Source: Ricinus communis
Lineage: Eukaryota; Streptophyta; Magnoliopsida; Malpighiales; Euphorbiaceae
Reading direction: 5' to 3'
NCBI RefSeq assembly: GCF_019578655.1
Contig: NC_063263.1
Span: forward strand, 25,357,001-25,421,000
Length of the DNA stretch: 64,000 nt
This document shows, piece after piece, positions 1-11,879 of the stretch. The notes beneath the pieces are model-generated. The model searched no databases, had not been told where the DNA came from, and was given only the letters and a program-made list of their open reading frames with translations. Made by a program: the position numbers and the translations under genes. The stretch's first letter is position 1. Each line of letters begins with the position of its first letter.

Positions 1-289
1 CCGAGAGAAACTTTAGCAAGCTTTAGTTGAGATATTTGAGAAATTAACTATCCAAAAGACTACTATTGCTCTCGCAACTACTACTGCTGCTACTCATGAT
101 GTGGAAGCACATAGTGAGCACCTCTGGAACTGAGATGATTACATACTAGAAGAAGCTAAGAAAGAGTCTGCTCTTACTGTAGAAGTTGTTATAGAATTCG
201 AGATCTTGTATAATCTAATTAAAAAAGACTTGACAAGATGCAAGATATGTTGAAAGATCAAGATTTAGATTCAACCTTTGAATTCGATG

Positions 290-900
290 AACTCATACTG
301 ATTGGAGAAGACAAGTTGCCTCCTAAATTTTACATGCTTGAAATGCAAAAGTTCAATGGAACTAGAGATCCAGAGATGCACTTAAAGTAATATGCTACTA
401 TCATGAGTACTACTCATTTGGCTAGGACCCAAAAATATTAAGTTTTTAAACTTTCATTAGAAGGGCCAGCTATGAACTGTTATCATGGGTTGGAAAGGCC
501 TATCAAGTCTAATAGGAAAAAATTTTGATGCTTTTGTGTAGCAATATGACTATAATGTTCACCTAGAAGTCTCTATAAGAGATTTAAAATTAGCAAAGAA
601 AAATCCTAATGAGTCTTTTTCTAACTTTCTGACTAGATGAAGAAACAAAGTAGGGTTAATGAAGAACAAGTCTTCTGGAAAAGATCAAATTTGAATAGTA
701 ATTTAAAAAGTTCTCCTATCTTGGGTTGAAAAACTACAAATGATGAATCCTAAGACCTTTGTAGTCTTGTATGGTGATGGCTTACAAGTAGAAGAACATA
801 AAATGCTAAAGCTGGATGGAGCATGGCAAACTATCAAGCCAGAGAGATTAAAGACCTACTATCTTAAGATGATGAAGCTTCACAAAATGTTGATTCTGAA
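290..900 (+). pseudogene. Ty3/Gypsy (Tat-like) gag remnant
   Basis: The + strand translation resembles a plant Gypsy retrotransposon capsid (Retrotrans_gag) domain. Visible pieces include FNGTRDPEMHLK near 350, LSLEGPAMN near 455, QQYDYNVHLEV near 540 and KNPNESFSNFLTR near 600. The frame is broken by several stop codons, for example after EMHLK and around 640, so no intact protein can be made. The last open stretch is 740-922. Upstream bases 1-290 look like the preceding part of the same gag region. Protease, RT and integrase that should follow are absent: the sequence runs into non-coding internal DNA and then the LTR at 3602, so pol has been deleted or this is a non-autonomous derivative. 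The family assignment rests on recognised motifs and is good; the lineage (Tat-like) is less sure. Confidence 0.75.
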
Positions 901-2560
901 CAAATTATGGTTTTACTTTTAGCAAGAATCAATGGTATAACTCTGATTTTTGCTTATTTTAATAGTATTTTGTATTACAATGATTACTACATGAGTATGT
1001 TTGATATTAATTTTATTTGAATTGATTTATTTAATTTGGGCACAAATAACAATCCTAACTACATTTCTACTACACATAATATAACTCTTGAAGAGAGACA
1101 AATTTGAGAGAACGAAAGAAAAAGAAAAAAAAGAGATAATATTTGATATGCACGATTGAATTTAAGGTAATAGAGTTATTCAATATACTAAGGGCAAGGC
1201 AAGAATGCCAAATTCATCCCCCATTATATAACAACCTTGAGGATAGTAAGGATCTTTAAAGATAGAAAAGATTAAAGATTAGTACTTTAACCTTGAATCA
1301 TTCAAGACCCGTTGCATTTGACTCTAAAGAAAATTTAAATTGAGTTAGAAACTTCCATATGAAAAAGAGAAAAGATCAGGCTTGAAAGGAGTTCAAATCT
1401 CGGAAGGTAATAAGTTCACAAGTCAGTCGAGATCATTTCAGATACTATCTTTAAGAAAAGAAAGAAGAAAAACGAAAAAATAGAAAAAAAATAAATCCTG
1501 TTTACTAGATTATATGTATAGGCTAGTCAGACAAATGTTAAGGAAATAAAAGGTGAGAGAAAAACATTCGACTAGAAAATCTAAAAGGACTAGTTGATAA
1601 CATGAGTGCTATTATATGAAATTTAATATGTACCAGTTTGTGCCCTAATTAAATGGAAAATTTTGATTAGAATTTTTATTAAACTCACACATTAGTTTTT
1701 ATTGCTTTCGCACTACCATAAGAAAAAACGAAATAAGAAATAAAATTGATGGAAGCAAGATCATTATGTATCTTGTAGAAAAATCTAAAAATTTATAGCA
1801 CTCAAGTCTCCATCAAACTTGACATCATGCACAATGATTGGTAGAGCCAGAGTCTTTCAACTTTTATTAAAGAAATTTTATTTCAACGAAAGTCTTGAAA
1901 ATTAATAGAATCATCTGCAAGCATTGATAGAAGAGACTCAAAATACTCCAATAACTAAATCTGCAAAAAGAAAAAATAAGAAGAAAGAAAAAATAAAGAA
2001 AAAGAATAAAGAAGAGAAGAGCTTGATAAGTTGAAAATCTGAAAAAGAGGCTTAAGCAAAAATAGAGTCTGCTAAGTTGAAAACTTGAAAGGATGGCTTA
2101 GGCAAAAGTTAAGACATTAGCCTACTAAGTTGAAAACTTGAAAGGGCAGGTTAGAAAAAAGTAAAGGCGTAAAAGTAAGAAAATAAATGATTTGGTTGCT
2201 ATCTGCATGAGATTATGGAAAAAGCATAACTATCAATACAACCCAAGGCAAAATGACGCAGTCCTTGCATAATTGAGTTATCTCTAGATCCATGCTTTCT
2301 GTGGCCACCATGACTTTTAGGTCTTTGATATGCATTATCATCTTCATATCTTTCCATCAACCATTAGGCTTTACACCATATAACTAAAGAATATACAATT
2401 GACCTGTCAAAAGCGTTAAGTCTTAGTAATGAGCATCAAAGTATCTCTATCTAAAATAAAGGATAATTTTTAGGAATGCATTATATATCATACATAACAT
2501 GAATAGCACACACCTTCACTTGATGTGATCTCTATGTACTCGTACGTCGCTAACTTGTAA
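901..2560 (+). other. Non-coding internal region of the Gypsy element
   Basis: No coding ORF is recognised. The stretch is A-rich, with repeated phrases such as AAGTTGAAAACTTGAAAGG at about 2020-2170. It lies between the gag remnant and the tandem repeats preceding the LTR, so it is read as internal retrotransposon DNA. Bases about 2440-2560 have an inverted counterpart near 8780-8890. Confidence 0.5.
2015..2180 (+). repeat. Short tandem repeat, units of about 60 bp
   Basis: Three degenerate units each contain a form of AAGTTGAAAACTTGAAAGG followed by GGCTTAGGCAAAAG. A related block in the same orientation is at about 49740-49890. Both lie in Gypsy-derived internal DNA. No protein is evident. 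Confidence 0.7.
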
Positions 2561-2589
2561 CAAGAAAATGAAGAAAAGTTTAAAAGAAA

Positions 2590-2900
2590 AAAGATGTTCG
2601 ATCTACGCTCAAGTTTACTTTCTGAAGTGGAATATTGTCAACTTACTTCTCAAAGCGGAGATTATCAAGTTTACCTTCCGAAGTGGAAGATCATCAGTTT
2701 ATATCCTAAAGCGGAAAATTATCATCTCGAAGTGGAATACAATCAATGGAAGATCATTAGTTTACTTTTTAAAGTGGAAGCTCACCAGTTTATTTTTTGA
2801 AAGTAGAGAATCAGTTTAAATTCTGAAGAGTCAAAAAACATCCTGAATCGGAAGTTATCCAAGAGAGAAAAGCATATACCAGTCGAACACCCAAAAGTGG
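2590..2900 (+). repeat. Tandem array of about 20-40 bp units (GAAGTGGAAGATCA type)
   Basis: The array repeats variants of CGAAGTGGAAGATCATCAG, separated by TTTACTTTCT-like spacers. The two overlapping ORFs here (2568-2819 and 2594-2800) are open only because the array is repetitive; I do not regard them as genes. The same array in reverse orientation is at 8065-8650. It is a non-coding 3' internal array of the local Gypsy family. Confidence 0.8.
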
Positions 2901-3139
2901 AAAATTTACCAAATCACAATTTAAAGCAGAAATCATAAATTTTTGCTACCCGAGCAGAAGGTAACCGAGAAAACTATAGAAACTCAGCGATAGAAGTGCC
3001 AATCATCTAGAATTTTGAGAAAAAGGGCATGGTCCCTAAAGTAAAGACAAATAGAAAGGCTGTATCCACTTAGGCCTATGATGCATAGCTTGTGTACTCA
3101 TACAATTACATTCATCTTGAGGGGTGGTTTTCAAGATGT

Positions 3140-3420
3140 AACAGTCGTGGTCCCTAAATTAGCATGGTCCCTAAATCAAATGAGCGTGGTCCCTAAATCA
3201 ATGTGTGACGAGCATGGTTCCTATCAAAGTGTGCGGGTGTAGTACTTTATTAAAATGGATGAGCGTGGTCCCTAATCAAAATATGTGGGCATGGTCCCTA
3301 ATTAAAGTGTGCTAGCATAGTCCCTAAATCAAGGTGTGGGAGCGTTGTCCATAAATCAAAGTGTGCATTAATGTGTGATGGGTGTAGTCCCTCTATCAAA
3401 TGTGTATATCAAGATTTGAC
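3140..3420 (+). repeat. Tandem array of GTGGTCCCTAAATCAA units
   Basis: About ten degenerate units of roughly 24-30 bp carry a core like GCGTGGTCCCTAAATCAA followed by TGTGTGACG. Related arrays are at 9190-9330 and 41940-42175. In each case the array lies just upstream of an LTR beginning TGTTAGCACC or TGTAAGCACC, marking the 3' internal end of this Gypsy family. Confidence 0.85.
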
Positions 3421-3601
3421 AAGCGTCGACCCCAAGTCAGAAGTTTCTACGCATATCAAAGGATGTTTTCGAGATGTCGAGCCTAGAAAGCGGGGTTTCA
3501 ATGACTAATATATCCTTTTATCATATCATTGATCTTTATGATTTATCTCAATTTATTTAACCATGAACATGTTTATAAATCTCGACAAACTAGAGGCAAA
3601 C

Positions 3602-6600
3602 TGTTAGCACCCATTTTTCAATCTAGATATCGAGCGAATTATGGAAAACCTGATGATGAAAGTTACTACTTTTCTCGAGTCTCGAGGAATTGAGGAAATC
3701 AAATCATAGCTAGGGTCATGAATAATTGAGCTAAAGACTACTTTTCAATATCAAATTAGACTAAATTGACCAAAAAATTAAGTTTTGCAGTCGAAATCAG
3801 TCAAATGGCTAAGTTTGGGGGCTAAGATGTAAATTTTTGTAAGTTTGCCAGCCTATAGAGCCAATTGACTGTGTGTACAACCAATCGGCCGTACAAAGAG
3901 GTGGTCGGCTCTGCACATTGCTGATCTGCCCGCTTTCTAATGTTTTTAACTTTAAATATTAATAATCATTAAAATACATCTTTTAGAAGGTCTTATTGAT
4001 AATTATTCAAATTTTAAATATTCTTATAATTTATTTATTATTTATCATTCAAAATAGTTTTGATAAATTCAAATAATTATTGGTAATTATAAATAATTAA
4101 AAGAAATGTATATCCTAGTGATAATTGCTAGAAACACTTACTTTTGATTTTTGTTTTACCTCGATTTTCATCTTAAATTGAGTTTAATTTGTTTATTAGA
4201 GTTTGTTTTCATCTCTTTATAGGTACTTGGCAAGATTGCATAATAAGAGAAAATTTTAGCTTCAAAATAAAAGAAAAATCAGCCAAGGAGCACTTGATCA
4301 TCAAGGACAAGAGTGCCACACGGACATATGACACAGGAAGAAGCTTCCTATGTGGAGTGCAAAATTTGGCAAAATGAAGGAGTGTAAAACACGAGAGGTT
4401 CACGCCCATGTGGCCTTCCCATGTGAGATGTAAAAAATAGCAGATTGTCCAAAACATGACATGGGAAGAGGACATGCCTGTATGGATTGAGGATATTTTC
4501 AAAAATGAATTATAGCCAAGGATGCCACATGGCCGTATGGTGCCCTTGTGGCCCCTGTGTGGTTATTGAGAACACACTATTTAAAGAAACTTTTAGTTTT
4601 TATTTAGGAGAGTTCCATCATATTTTCATTTCTAGAGAGAGAAACACTTAGAAACTTCATTTTTCTTTCATTTTTGGGGCTTTGATTGGTATTTCTTAAG
4701 GAAGAACATCATTTCCTTCATTGCTTTCCAAGATTGAAGATTCAAGATTGAAGATTGAAGATTGAAGATTGAAGATTTTCATTTCTACTCTTCCATGACT
4801 GGTTTGAGATCTTCTTCCTCCAATCTTTACTTCTTTATTGTAATGTCTATGAACTATTTTTTTTGCTATTTGGATGAACCCTAATTTATTTTGTATGGAT
4901 TGATTCAAAGTTAATACAATTAATCTTTTCTAGGAGTTGTTTTGTCTCTTTAGTTGCTTAATTATCTATTTCAATTGATAAGTCGACGTATTGATTGTGA
5001 TTTATTTTCATAAACTGATTAGAGATAACTTTTTATGAATTAATCACATTTTAGGGATTGATGATTGATTGAGATACTAGAGATAGATCTACAAGATCCT
5101 TTGGTTCAATGGTTCTTTAATCTTAATGCATGACCTAAGTGAGTGGGTTTGAGAAGAGATTCCTTACCCTCATCTTAGAAATTAGGGGTTTATCACTTGA
5201 GAAAGGTTTAAGCCTAATTTTGTAGAATGCCAACTCAACTCTTGATTCGAATTAATTGTTATTTGTTTCATGAAATACTTAACTTATTAAGAGGAATCAC
5301 TACCTAAATAGACTTTATCCTTGATAACTTTACCAATTGTTATAATTTTTTTATTCAAGATTATTTTACTTCTAAATTTAATTACACCCAAACAACATTT
5401 GATTGCTAAACATTAGTGTATGATTAAAGATAGTACTCATAATTAGGTCCCAAGTTGAACGATACTCTTATTCATCATTATATTACTTGATACGATCGGT
5501 GCAATTTGTCGTGTGTGGATAGCTCGTATCAAGTTTTTGGTAATTATTAATAATTATTGGTAATTATCAATAATAAAAAGAAATTTATATCCTAGCCTCC
5601 AGGATTTCCTTAATCTTTCTCTATAAATAAAAAAGAGACCATAGGCCAGTGTGGTTGGCAATTATCAACAGCGAATGACATTAAGTTTTCAAAGCAATAT
5701 ACACAAACTCCCATAAATCAAACACATAGCTAAAAACACTCTGGATTCCTACCTAGTCTTTGATTCAATCTCCTCATCTACTCCCGAGACTCGAGGATCT
5801 GCATAATACGGTGACAATCTGAGGGTTCTTAAATCCATCATCACATAAGCATGTTCTTCTTTTATGACTCTTTATGATTAGTAACATGTTAGGATTATTG
5901 TATGAGTAGTAGCATGTTAGATTTTTAATAACTATTCCTTAATGATTACTTTACATGATCCATGTGTTTAGATTTAGGGCTAATATTATTTTGAGTATTT
6001 TCCATCATGTTGATGTTTCTAGGTTTTGAAAACAAATAACTTCCTTTTCTTGGATTTTGAATTTGATACATCATATGAGTATGTTAATATATTAGATTTA
6101 ACTTTATTTTATGATGATGCATAAATTTGAATAATTAGATCTAGGGTATGCATGATTAGTTCAATATACATATTTTAAGATACTGCTATGTTTCTTTACT
6201 GTGAGTTTTCTTTTTCTTCAATTTGGTTTTTCTTTGTCTTAAAAATAGGTTTTTTCATATATTATTTAATGTTTTGTATGCTTTCTAACTATTTTTACAT
6301 GTATTTCATGCATGTCTCTTACATATTTGGGAGTTGGAACACCAAAACTATCAATTGGCCTAGGATGGAACCCTAGAGCTGGTCAGTTCTATGACACAAC
6401 CAATCGGCTGTTTGTCCGATTAGCCATCCATTTTTACTGATTTCTAGGATTTTCATCCTTTTTAGCTATTTTAGCCTTTTTTCAGTTATTGTCAAGTTAA
6501 TTAGTTGTAGAAGATTGTAATAATTTAATTTTTATCACTTTTTCTTATTTTGCTTTATGTTTCTATAATCTGATAATCAAATGCCGGCCGTGAGATTGAA

Positions 6601-7265
6601 AAACTAAAAGATGGACATCTAGACCTAGGTTTTATAATTGGACTTTGGCATGTAATGTGTAGCCTATTAGGTTTAAAAACATGATAAATTGGGCCAAAAT
6701 TATAAAACTCATTTATACTTAGGTAGGTTTTACCATATTTAATTAATGAATTAACCCATTCAAATTAGGAGAACTGAATTGGGTCTTGACATGTAAAATG
6801 TAGTCCAATTAGAATAAAGACTTGGTAATCAAAGCATAATTTTTAATTGGGCTAGACTAAGTAGGCCTCCTTGTACATAATTGAATAGTTAACTTAGACT
6901 AATCATATAAAATGGGAAATTGGACTAAAGCTAAAATGGGCTAGACTTAGGTGGACCTCGCATGCTGTAATACTTGGTGTGAAATTATTATGTTGAATGT
7001 ATATGGAATGGGGTATTAACTAATAAAACTGAATGTAGGGATAAACAAATAAGGAAATTGGCTTCGAATCCATCTCCAGATGTGGCAAGGCTTCCTTATG
7101 AAATCTAGTATGCCACTCAATTAGTGAAAGTATCTTGAAGAATTACCTAGGTGGTGACTCCCTTTTTTCGCGCTAGTCTCTATGACTAGTTAGCGTGTTC
7201 CTATTTAGGTTGAAAAGCTTTGCAGTACAGTAGTTGCTAGAGACACTTGGGCGCGCATCTAAAAC
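3602..7265 (+). mobile_element. Long Gypsy LTR (copy A), interrupted by a nested LTR
   Basis: The LTR starts TGTTAGCACCC at 3602, right after a purine-rich tract (ACTAGAGGCAAAC), the expected polypurine-tract junction. Related LTR starts are at 9365 and 42317. It contains GAGCCAATTGGCTG-like motifs near 3855, a TATAAATA-like promoter at about 5622, and a conserved 3' portion (7040-7265) with AATAAGGAAATTGGCTTC and ACTAGTCTCTATGACTAG. A separate LTR (4119-5531) is inserted; without it and its flanking duplication the LTR is about 2.2 kb, matching its relatives. The exact 3' end was not resolved. Small ORFs inside are not genes. Confidence 0.75.
4119..5531 (+). mobile_element. Solo LTR (TGATA...TATCA family) nested in Gypsy LTR A
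   Basis: A 1413-bp unit begins TGATAATTGCTAG and ends GCTCGTATCA, so it has TG...CA ends with short inverted termini. The family recurs on the + strand at 22930-24606 and on the - strand at 62132-62985, with shared text such as AGTTCCATCATATTTTCATT and ATTTCAATTGATAAGTCGA. It carries CACGGCCGTATGG-type motifs and a four-fold GAAGATT repeat near 4733-4765. There is no coding content, so it is read as a solo LTR of a Gypsy-type element. It is flanked by about 63-bp direct copies of host LTR sequence (4056-4118 and 5532-5595) rather than a plain 5-bp duplication. Confidence 0.75.
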
Positions 7266-7274
7266 CGCCACCAC

Positions 7275-7775
7275 TAACCAGTCATAGAGACTAGTGCAGA
7301 GAAGGGAGTCTCCACCTGGATAATCATCATGCCATTTATTTTAAATTTGTGGCATAATCGGATTCCTTAAGTATCACCACATCTAAAGATGGATATGGAA
7401 ACTAACTTCCTTAATTATGTATTTCTATTTTTAATTTTAATAGGTAATAGCCTATTCCTACAAATGCCGTAAAATAAGTTCAACATAAGGGCGGTACAGC
7501 ATGGCAGGGCCACCTAGTTCTAACCTAGTTTTATTTAATCAAAGCTCAATCAAAATAATTAAAACTTAGCTAATCATCGATAAAAATCTCTTTAAAAAAT
7601 CGATTTTGATATGAACAAGTGTTTAAAATTTGAATATTTATTGTAAATTACCATAAAATTCTTTTTAGAAATTCGACTTCGACCTTCCATACTTCCGTGA
7701 GACTTAAGAAGAACAACAATTTTCATCATCTGATTTTTTATAATTCTCTCAATATCTAGAATTAAAAATCTGATG
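7275..7775 (-). mobile_element. Gypsy LTR fragment (copy B), internally deleted
   Basis: Starting just after the end of LTR A, the sequence is the reverse complement of the same LTR family: CAGTCATAGAGACTAGTG near 7283 mirrors the ACTAGTCTCTATGACTAG block of copy A. Bases to about 7620 match the LTR 3' part and 7640-7775 match the LTR 5' part, so the middle is missing. It continues into reversed internal sequence at 7775. Confidence 0.65.
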
Positions 7776-8890
7776 CTTATAGTTTACTCTCGATTGTCGA
7801 GGTTTATGGAAATGAACTTAAAATAAATTGAGATAAAGTATAAATATCAAGGATATAGTAAAAAGGATATGTTATTGAGGAAGCCTGTTTCCATAGGCTC
7901 GTAGTTTCTTGAAGACCTCCCTTCAAAATGTATGCAGAGACTTCCCTCTAGCTTCTAGTTTTTTCTAACATCGATCCGTTGTGCTTTGAAGACTTCCCTT
8001 CAAATTTGTGCAAAGTTTTCTATTTGGCTTGCTTATCGAATTTGGGACTTTGCTCATCTTCTCAAAATTCTAGATGATGGGTGCTCTTGCCACTGCTAGT
8101 ATAGAGTTTTATAATTGATTTCCATTTCGAGATCTTATGGTTCGAGAAGTAAATTAGTTTTCTACTTTGGCATCTTCTACTTCGAGAAGTAAATTGTTTT
8201 TCCACTTCAGAACCTGCTTCGAGAAGTACACTGGTGATGTTCCACTTCAAAAAGTAAAATGACGATCTTCCACTTCGGGAAGTAAACCGGTGAGCTTCTG
8301 CTTCGAAAAGTAATGTAAGTCTCAACTTTGGGATGATGATATTCCGCTTTAGGATATAACCAATTCTCTACTTCGACAGATAAACTAGTGATCTTCCAAT
8401 TTGAGAAGTAATCCGATGGATATTTCACTTTTGGATTTCCTACTTCAAGAAGTAAATTGGTGATTTTCCACTTCGGGGAGTATGTTGGTTCTTTTCCACT
8501 TCGAGAATTAACTAATTCTACACTTCGGGTAATGAGCTGGTCATCTTTCACTTTGAGATGTATATTAATTCCTCCATTTTAGGAAATAAACTTGTGAGCT
8601 ACCGTTTCAAGAAGTAAACCGAGTCTTCACTTTAGGGTTTTTTATTTCCAAAATCTTTTACTTTGGAAAGTAAATTCGGGTGTAGATCAAAATTTCTTTG
8701 CAACTAGATTCTTACTCATCAAGCAATTTCTTTCTTTTGAACTTTTCTTCATTTTCCTATTACAAGTTAATGATATACACAAGTACAAAGAGATCATATC
8801 AATTAAAACTAGTGAAGGCATGTGATATGCATGTTATGTATGACATGTAATGTGTTAAGTATTAAGAGATAATTTTGGCGAATTTGGTTG
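7775..8890 (-). mobile_element. Reversed 3' internal region of Gypsy copy B
   Basis: This is the reverse-complement counterpart of roughly 2440-3600. It includes the segment matching ATATCCTTTTATCATATC near 7850, the tandem array at 8065-8650, and a match to the CATACATAACATG segment near 8830. No coding gene is seen; the two - strand ORFs (8062-8325, 8207-8551) are read-through of the array. Confidence 0.7.
8065..8650 (-). repeat. Tandem array, reversed copy of the 2590-2900 array
   Basis: Around 15-20 degenerate units of CTTCGAGAAGTAAATTGGTGATCTTCCA type are the reverse complement of the GAAGTGGAAGATCA units. At about 585 bp it is longer than its 310-bp counterpart, so unit number differs between copies. 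Confidence 0.8.
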
Positions 8891-9189
8891 AATATTGAAA
8901 GAGAAATTTTTTAAAAAAGTAGAGAGGATTAAGAGAAAATTGATGAAATGAAAAGATAAAGGAAAATGAATAAATATATGTCTTAAAAGTGGCAAACTAC
9001 CATTTTGGTCCTTGACCGGCGAATTATATTTTGGTCCTTACTACTTTATTTCCAGGAGAGCAAAAAGTCAATGGCATCTTGAAAGTTGGAAAACTATTAT
9101 TGTACATTTCAGATGTGACACACTAACCAATTTGGTCCTCGATGTGGGAAAACACAAGTTTTTATGTTCCCATGGTGGAAAGTGACACA
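8891..9189. other. Unassigned AT-rich spacer
   Basis: No gene is recognised. Text such as CATTTTGGTCCTTGACCGG is reminiscent of repeat-derived DNA but was not assigned to a family. Confidence 0.4.
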
Positions 9190-9330
9190 GAAATGGATAG
9201 GCATGATCCCTAAATCAATTTGTGATGGGCATGGTCCCTAAATCATTATGTGACAGTCATGGTGCCTGAACTAATATGTGACAGGCTTGGTTCCTAAATC
9301 AATGTGTGACAGGCTTGGTTCCTTAATTAA
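9190..9330 (+). repeat. Tandem array upstream of LTR C
   Basis: Four to five units of ATGGTCCCTAAATCA followed by TATGTGAC occur just before the LTR at 9365. This is a shorter relative of the 3140-3420 array. Confidence 0.8.
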
Positions 9331-9364
9331 TATGTTTATAAATCTCAACAAACCGGGGGCAAAC

Positions 9365-11515
9365 TGTAAGCACCCATTTTTCTAATTAGGGTTATGAGTA
9401 ATTGAGCTAAACATTACTATTTGAAATGAAATTAGACTTAATTGACAAAAAAATAAAGTTTTGGGATCAAAATCAGACGAATTGCTAAATACAAGGACTA
9501 AATCTCAAAGAATCTTCAAAATTAGCCTACCTAGAGCAAATCAACTCTATATAGAGTCGCGGCTCTACACAATGCTAATGTTGATTGGCCAAAGCTCGAA
9601 TTTTAGTGTCATTTTCGGCATTTTCTAGTTTTAAACATCAGTAATTATTAAAATGTATTTTTAGAAGGTTTTTATTATAATTATCTAGATTTTAATTACT
9701 TTTCTGACTAAATAAATTTTTATTGATAATTAACTCAAATATCTTTAACTCCATATTTATCGTCTAAAAAGAGTTTTGACAAATCTTTTTAACTATTAAT
9801 AATTCTTTAGAATTATCAATCATTAAAAAGATGATTATTCTGACCTCTAGGGCTTATTTTATCCTTTTCTATAAATAGAAAAGGAAAATCCTAAGCCATA
9901 GGATTAGCAACTCTTAGCAAACAAAACAATCGGTAAGTTGGCACACATACTGTGATTTTCTAAAAATTAAACACAAACCCTGAAACACGTTGGATTTTCA
10001 TCTTATTTTTTGATCAACCTTCTCCCCTACTATTGAGACTCGAGGATCTACATAATACGGTGACAACATTCCTAAAACTCAAAACATCTCATCATTCTTT
10101 CTTTTTTGTATGATTGTTTATGTGTTTTAAGTAATATTCTTAGGGTGAATTTAATATTAATTGCATATTTCACATGACTAGATTTAGATTTGTTGTTATC
10201 ATGATAGGGTTTTGAATATGATAACTTTCCATAGATTTGTATATTTTGGATTTGAATATGATAATCTATGTTGTAAATTATTAGATCTGTATGTTAGGAT
10301 AGGTTATTAGATGATTTGCCATGCTTATAATAAAGTAAATGGAATATGTCGTTCTTAATAAGCATGCCATTTTAGGAAAGTTTTTAATAATCTATTTAAT
10401 TTGCTAATTTTTATTCAATGTCTAATACGATTAAATCTTATTAAATCCTCTTTATTCTTGATCATTTCTAAATATTAATTGGATTTCGCATGATAACTTA
10501 ATGGTTTTGCATATGATCTTGTTTTATTTAAAGTTACTTTAACTTTTGCTTGAAAATGCCCGTTCATCATATTTTGAACTGGAATCCTCTGTTTTGCAAT
10601 GTTATTACCTACTTAATTAGTTTTGATTCATTACTAATTGATTTTTTCTTGTTATTACATGTTTAATCATTGTTTAGAGCGGTTTCAAACTCTATTTCAC
10701 TCAAGAACATGAGAAAACCATCCCAGATCACATTATAGCCTGGAAAAGCCATATAGTCGATCAACTCAGCACACAACCAATAGCCTTTGCCCTAGTATTG
10801 ATCGGCACTACAGCCCTCCATTACCCATTTTGCTTATTTTTGAAGGATTTCACGAGATTTTGCCCGTTTATGCTAGTTTTTGTTTATTTTAATTCTAGTT
10901 TAATTTTCTTGCTTTTCTTTATTTTTTTGCTTATATACGTAAGTGATGGAAAAATGCTTGCTTATCTGATTAATAACTAAAACCAACTTATATAGACTTA
11001 GGACTTTTAAAATTAGACTTTAGTATTAAACTTGTAGCCCATTAGGTTAATAAGATGGTAATTTAGCCTAATTATAAAATCCAACTAGATTTAGGTAAGC
11101 TTTGCCATGCTTAATTAATAAATCAATCCATTTAGACTTAGAAAATTAAAATAAGCATTTTATGCAAAAAGTAGCCCATTTAGGAATAAAGGTTAGTAAA
11201 CATGGATTTAATATATATAATTAGGCTAGATTAAATGAACCTTTATATGTAATTGAGTAGTTAATTAGGTTAATCAATAAAGTGAAAATTGAGCCATACT
11301 TAATAAAATGGGCTAGAATTAGGTGGACCTAACATATGCTGTATTATTTATGTGTAAGAAGTATTTTGTTATATTTATAGGGAATAGATTATTAGCTAAT
11401 AAAATTAAACATAGGAATACATAAATAAGAAAGTTAGTTTTCGGATTGAATAGCCTTGCAGGGCCATAATCGCTAGAAAACTTTGGTGCCCGCCTGAAAC
11501 TGCCGCCCATAGTAC
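9365..11515 (+). mobile_element. Gypsy LTR (copy C)
   Basis: Begins TGTAAGCACCC at 9365 after the purine-rich GGGGGCAAAC and runs about 2.15 kb to a 3' block ending near GCCTGAAACTGCCGCC. It contains a TATAAATAG-like promoter near 9882, the TCGAGGATCTACATAATACGG block near 10040, and AATAAGAAAGTTAG near 11426. It has a single uninterrupted copy of the region that is duplicated around the nested LTR in copy A. No linked internal coding region follows, so it may be a solo LTR. ORFs 10798-10980 and 11319-11525 are fortuitous. Confidence 0.75.
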
Positions 11516-11529
11516 CTACAACCACTTCT

Positions 11530-11765
11530 TCCTTCTCTAGCTCCTATCCCTTTCAGCTTCAACATTCTCACCGTTCTCAGTAAATCAGGTATGATTTGTT
11601 TTTGTCTTTCACATATCTCAGGATCAATCCATCTAAAATAACTACAACCCCGTTTCTCGGATCAAGTTTACAACATATAAATCTATTTTCTGAATTTATA
11701 TTAGTCCAAGAGGTTCTCATCATGCGACGTCTCTGATGTAAGCAAAGAGTACAATCACCCTTCAT
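11530..11765 (-). pseudogene. GRF-type zinc finger fragment, frameshifted
   Basis: A 62-codon - strand ORF (11765 down to 11577) encodes CTLC...RTSWTNINSENRFICC, which resembles the plant GRF zinc finger (Cys pair, TSWT, a short R-F stretch, then Cys). Downstream of FICCKLDP, the family-like continuation GCSYFRWIDPEIC followed by IIPDLLRT lies in another frame, so one base seems gained or lost near 11650-11665. Proteins of this kind are small plant factors or transposon passengers of unclear role. No promoter or upstream exon was recognised. Most likely a decayed copy; an intron hiding the frame change cannot be excluded but the gap looks too short. Confidence 0.55.
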
Positions 11766-11879
11766 AACCTTTACCTTTTTGCAAAATCAAAAAAACTAAG
11801 ATTAATGAAAAGGGAACATAGATGAGAGAAAGAGAGATAAAGAAAAATGAGAGCATTTTGACTTAAAGAGAGGTAATTC

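Noticed and set aside
8207..8551. 114-codon - strand ORF with periodic Ser/Lys-rich peptide
   Set aside because: The periodicity comes from the tandem DNA array, and neighbouring frames are equally open; no sign of selection for protein.
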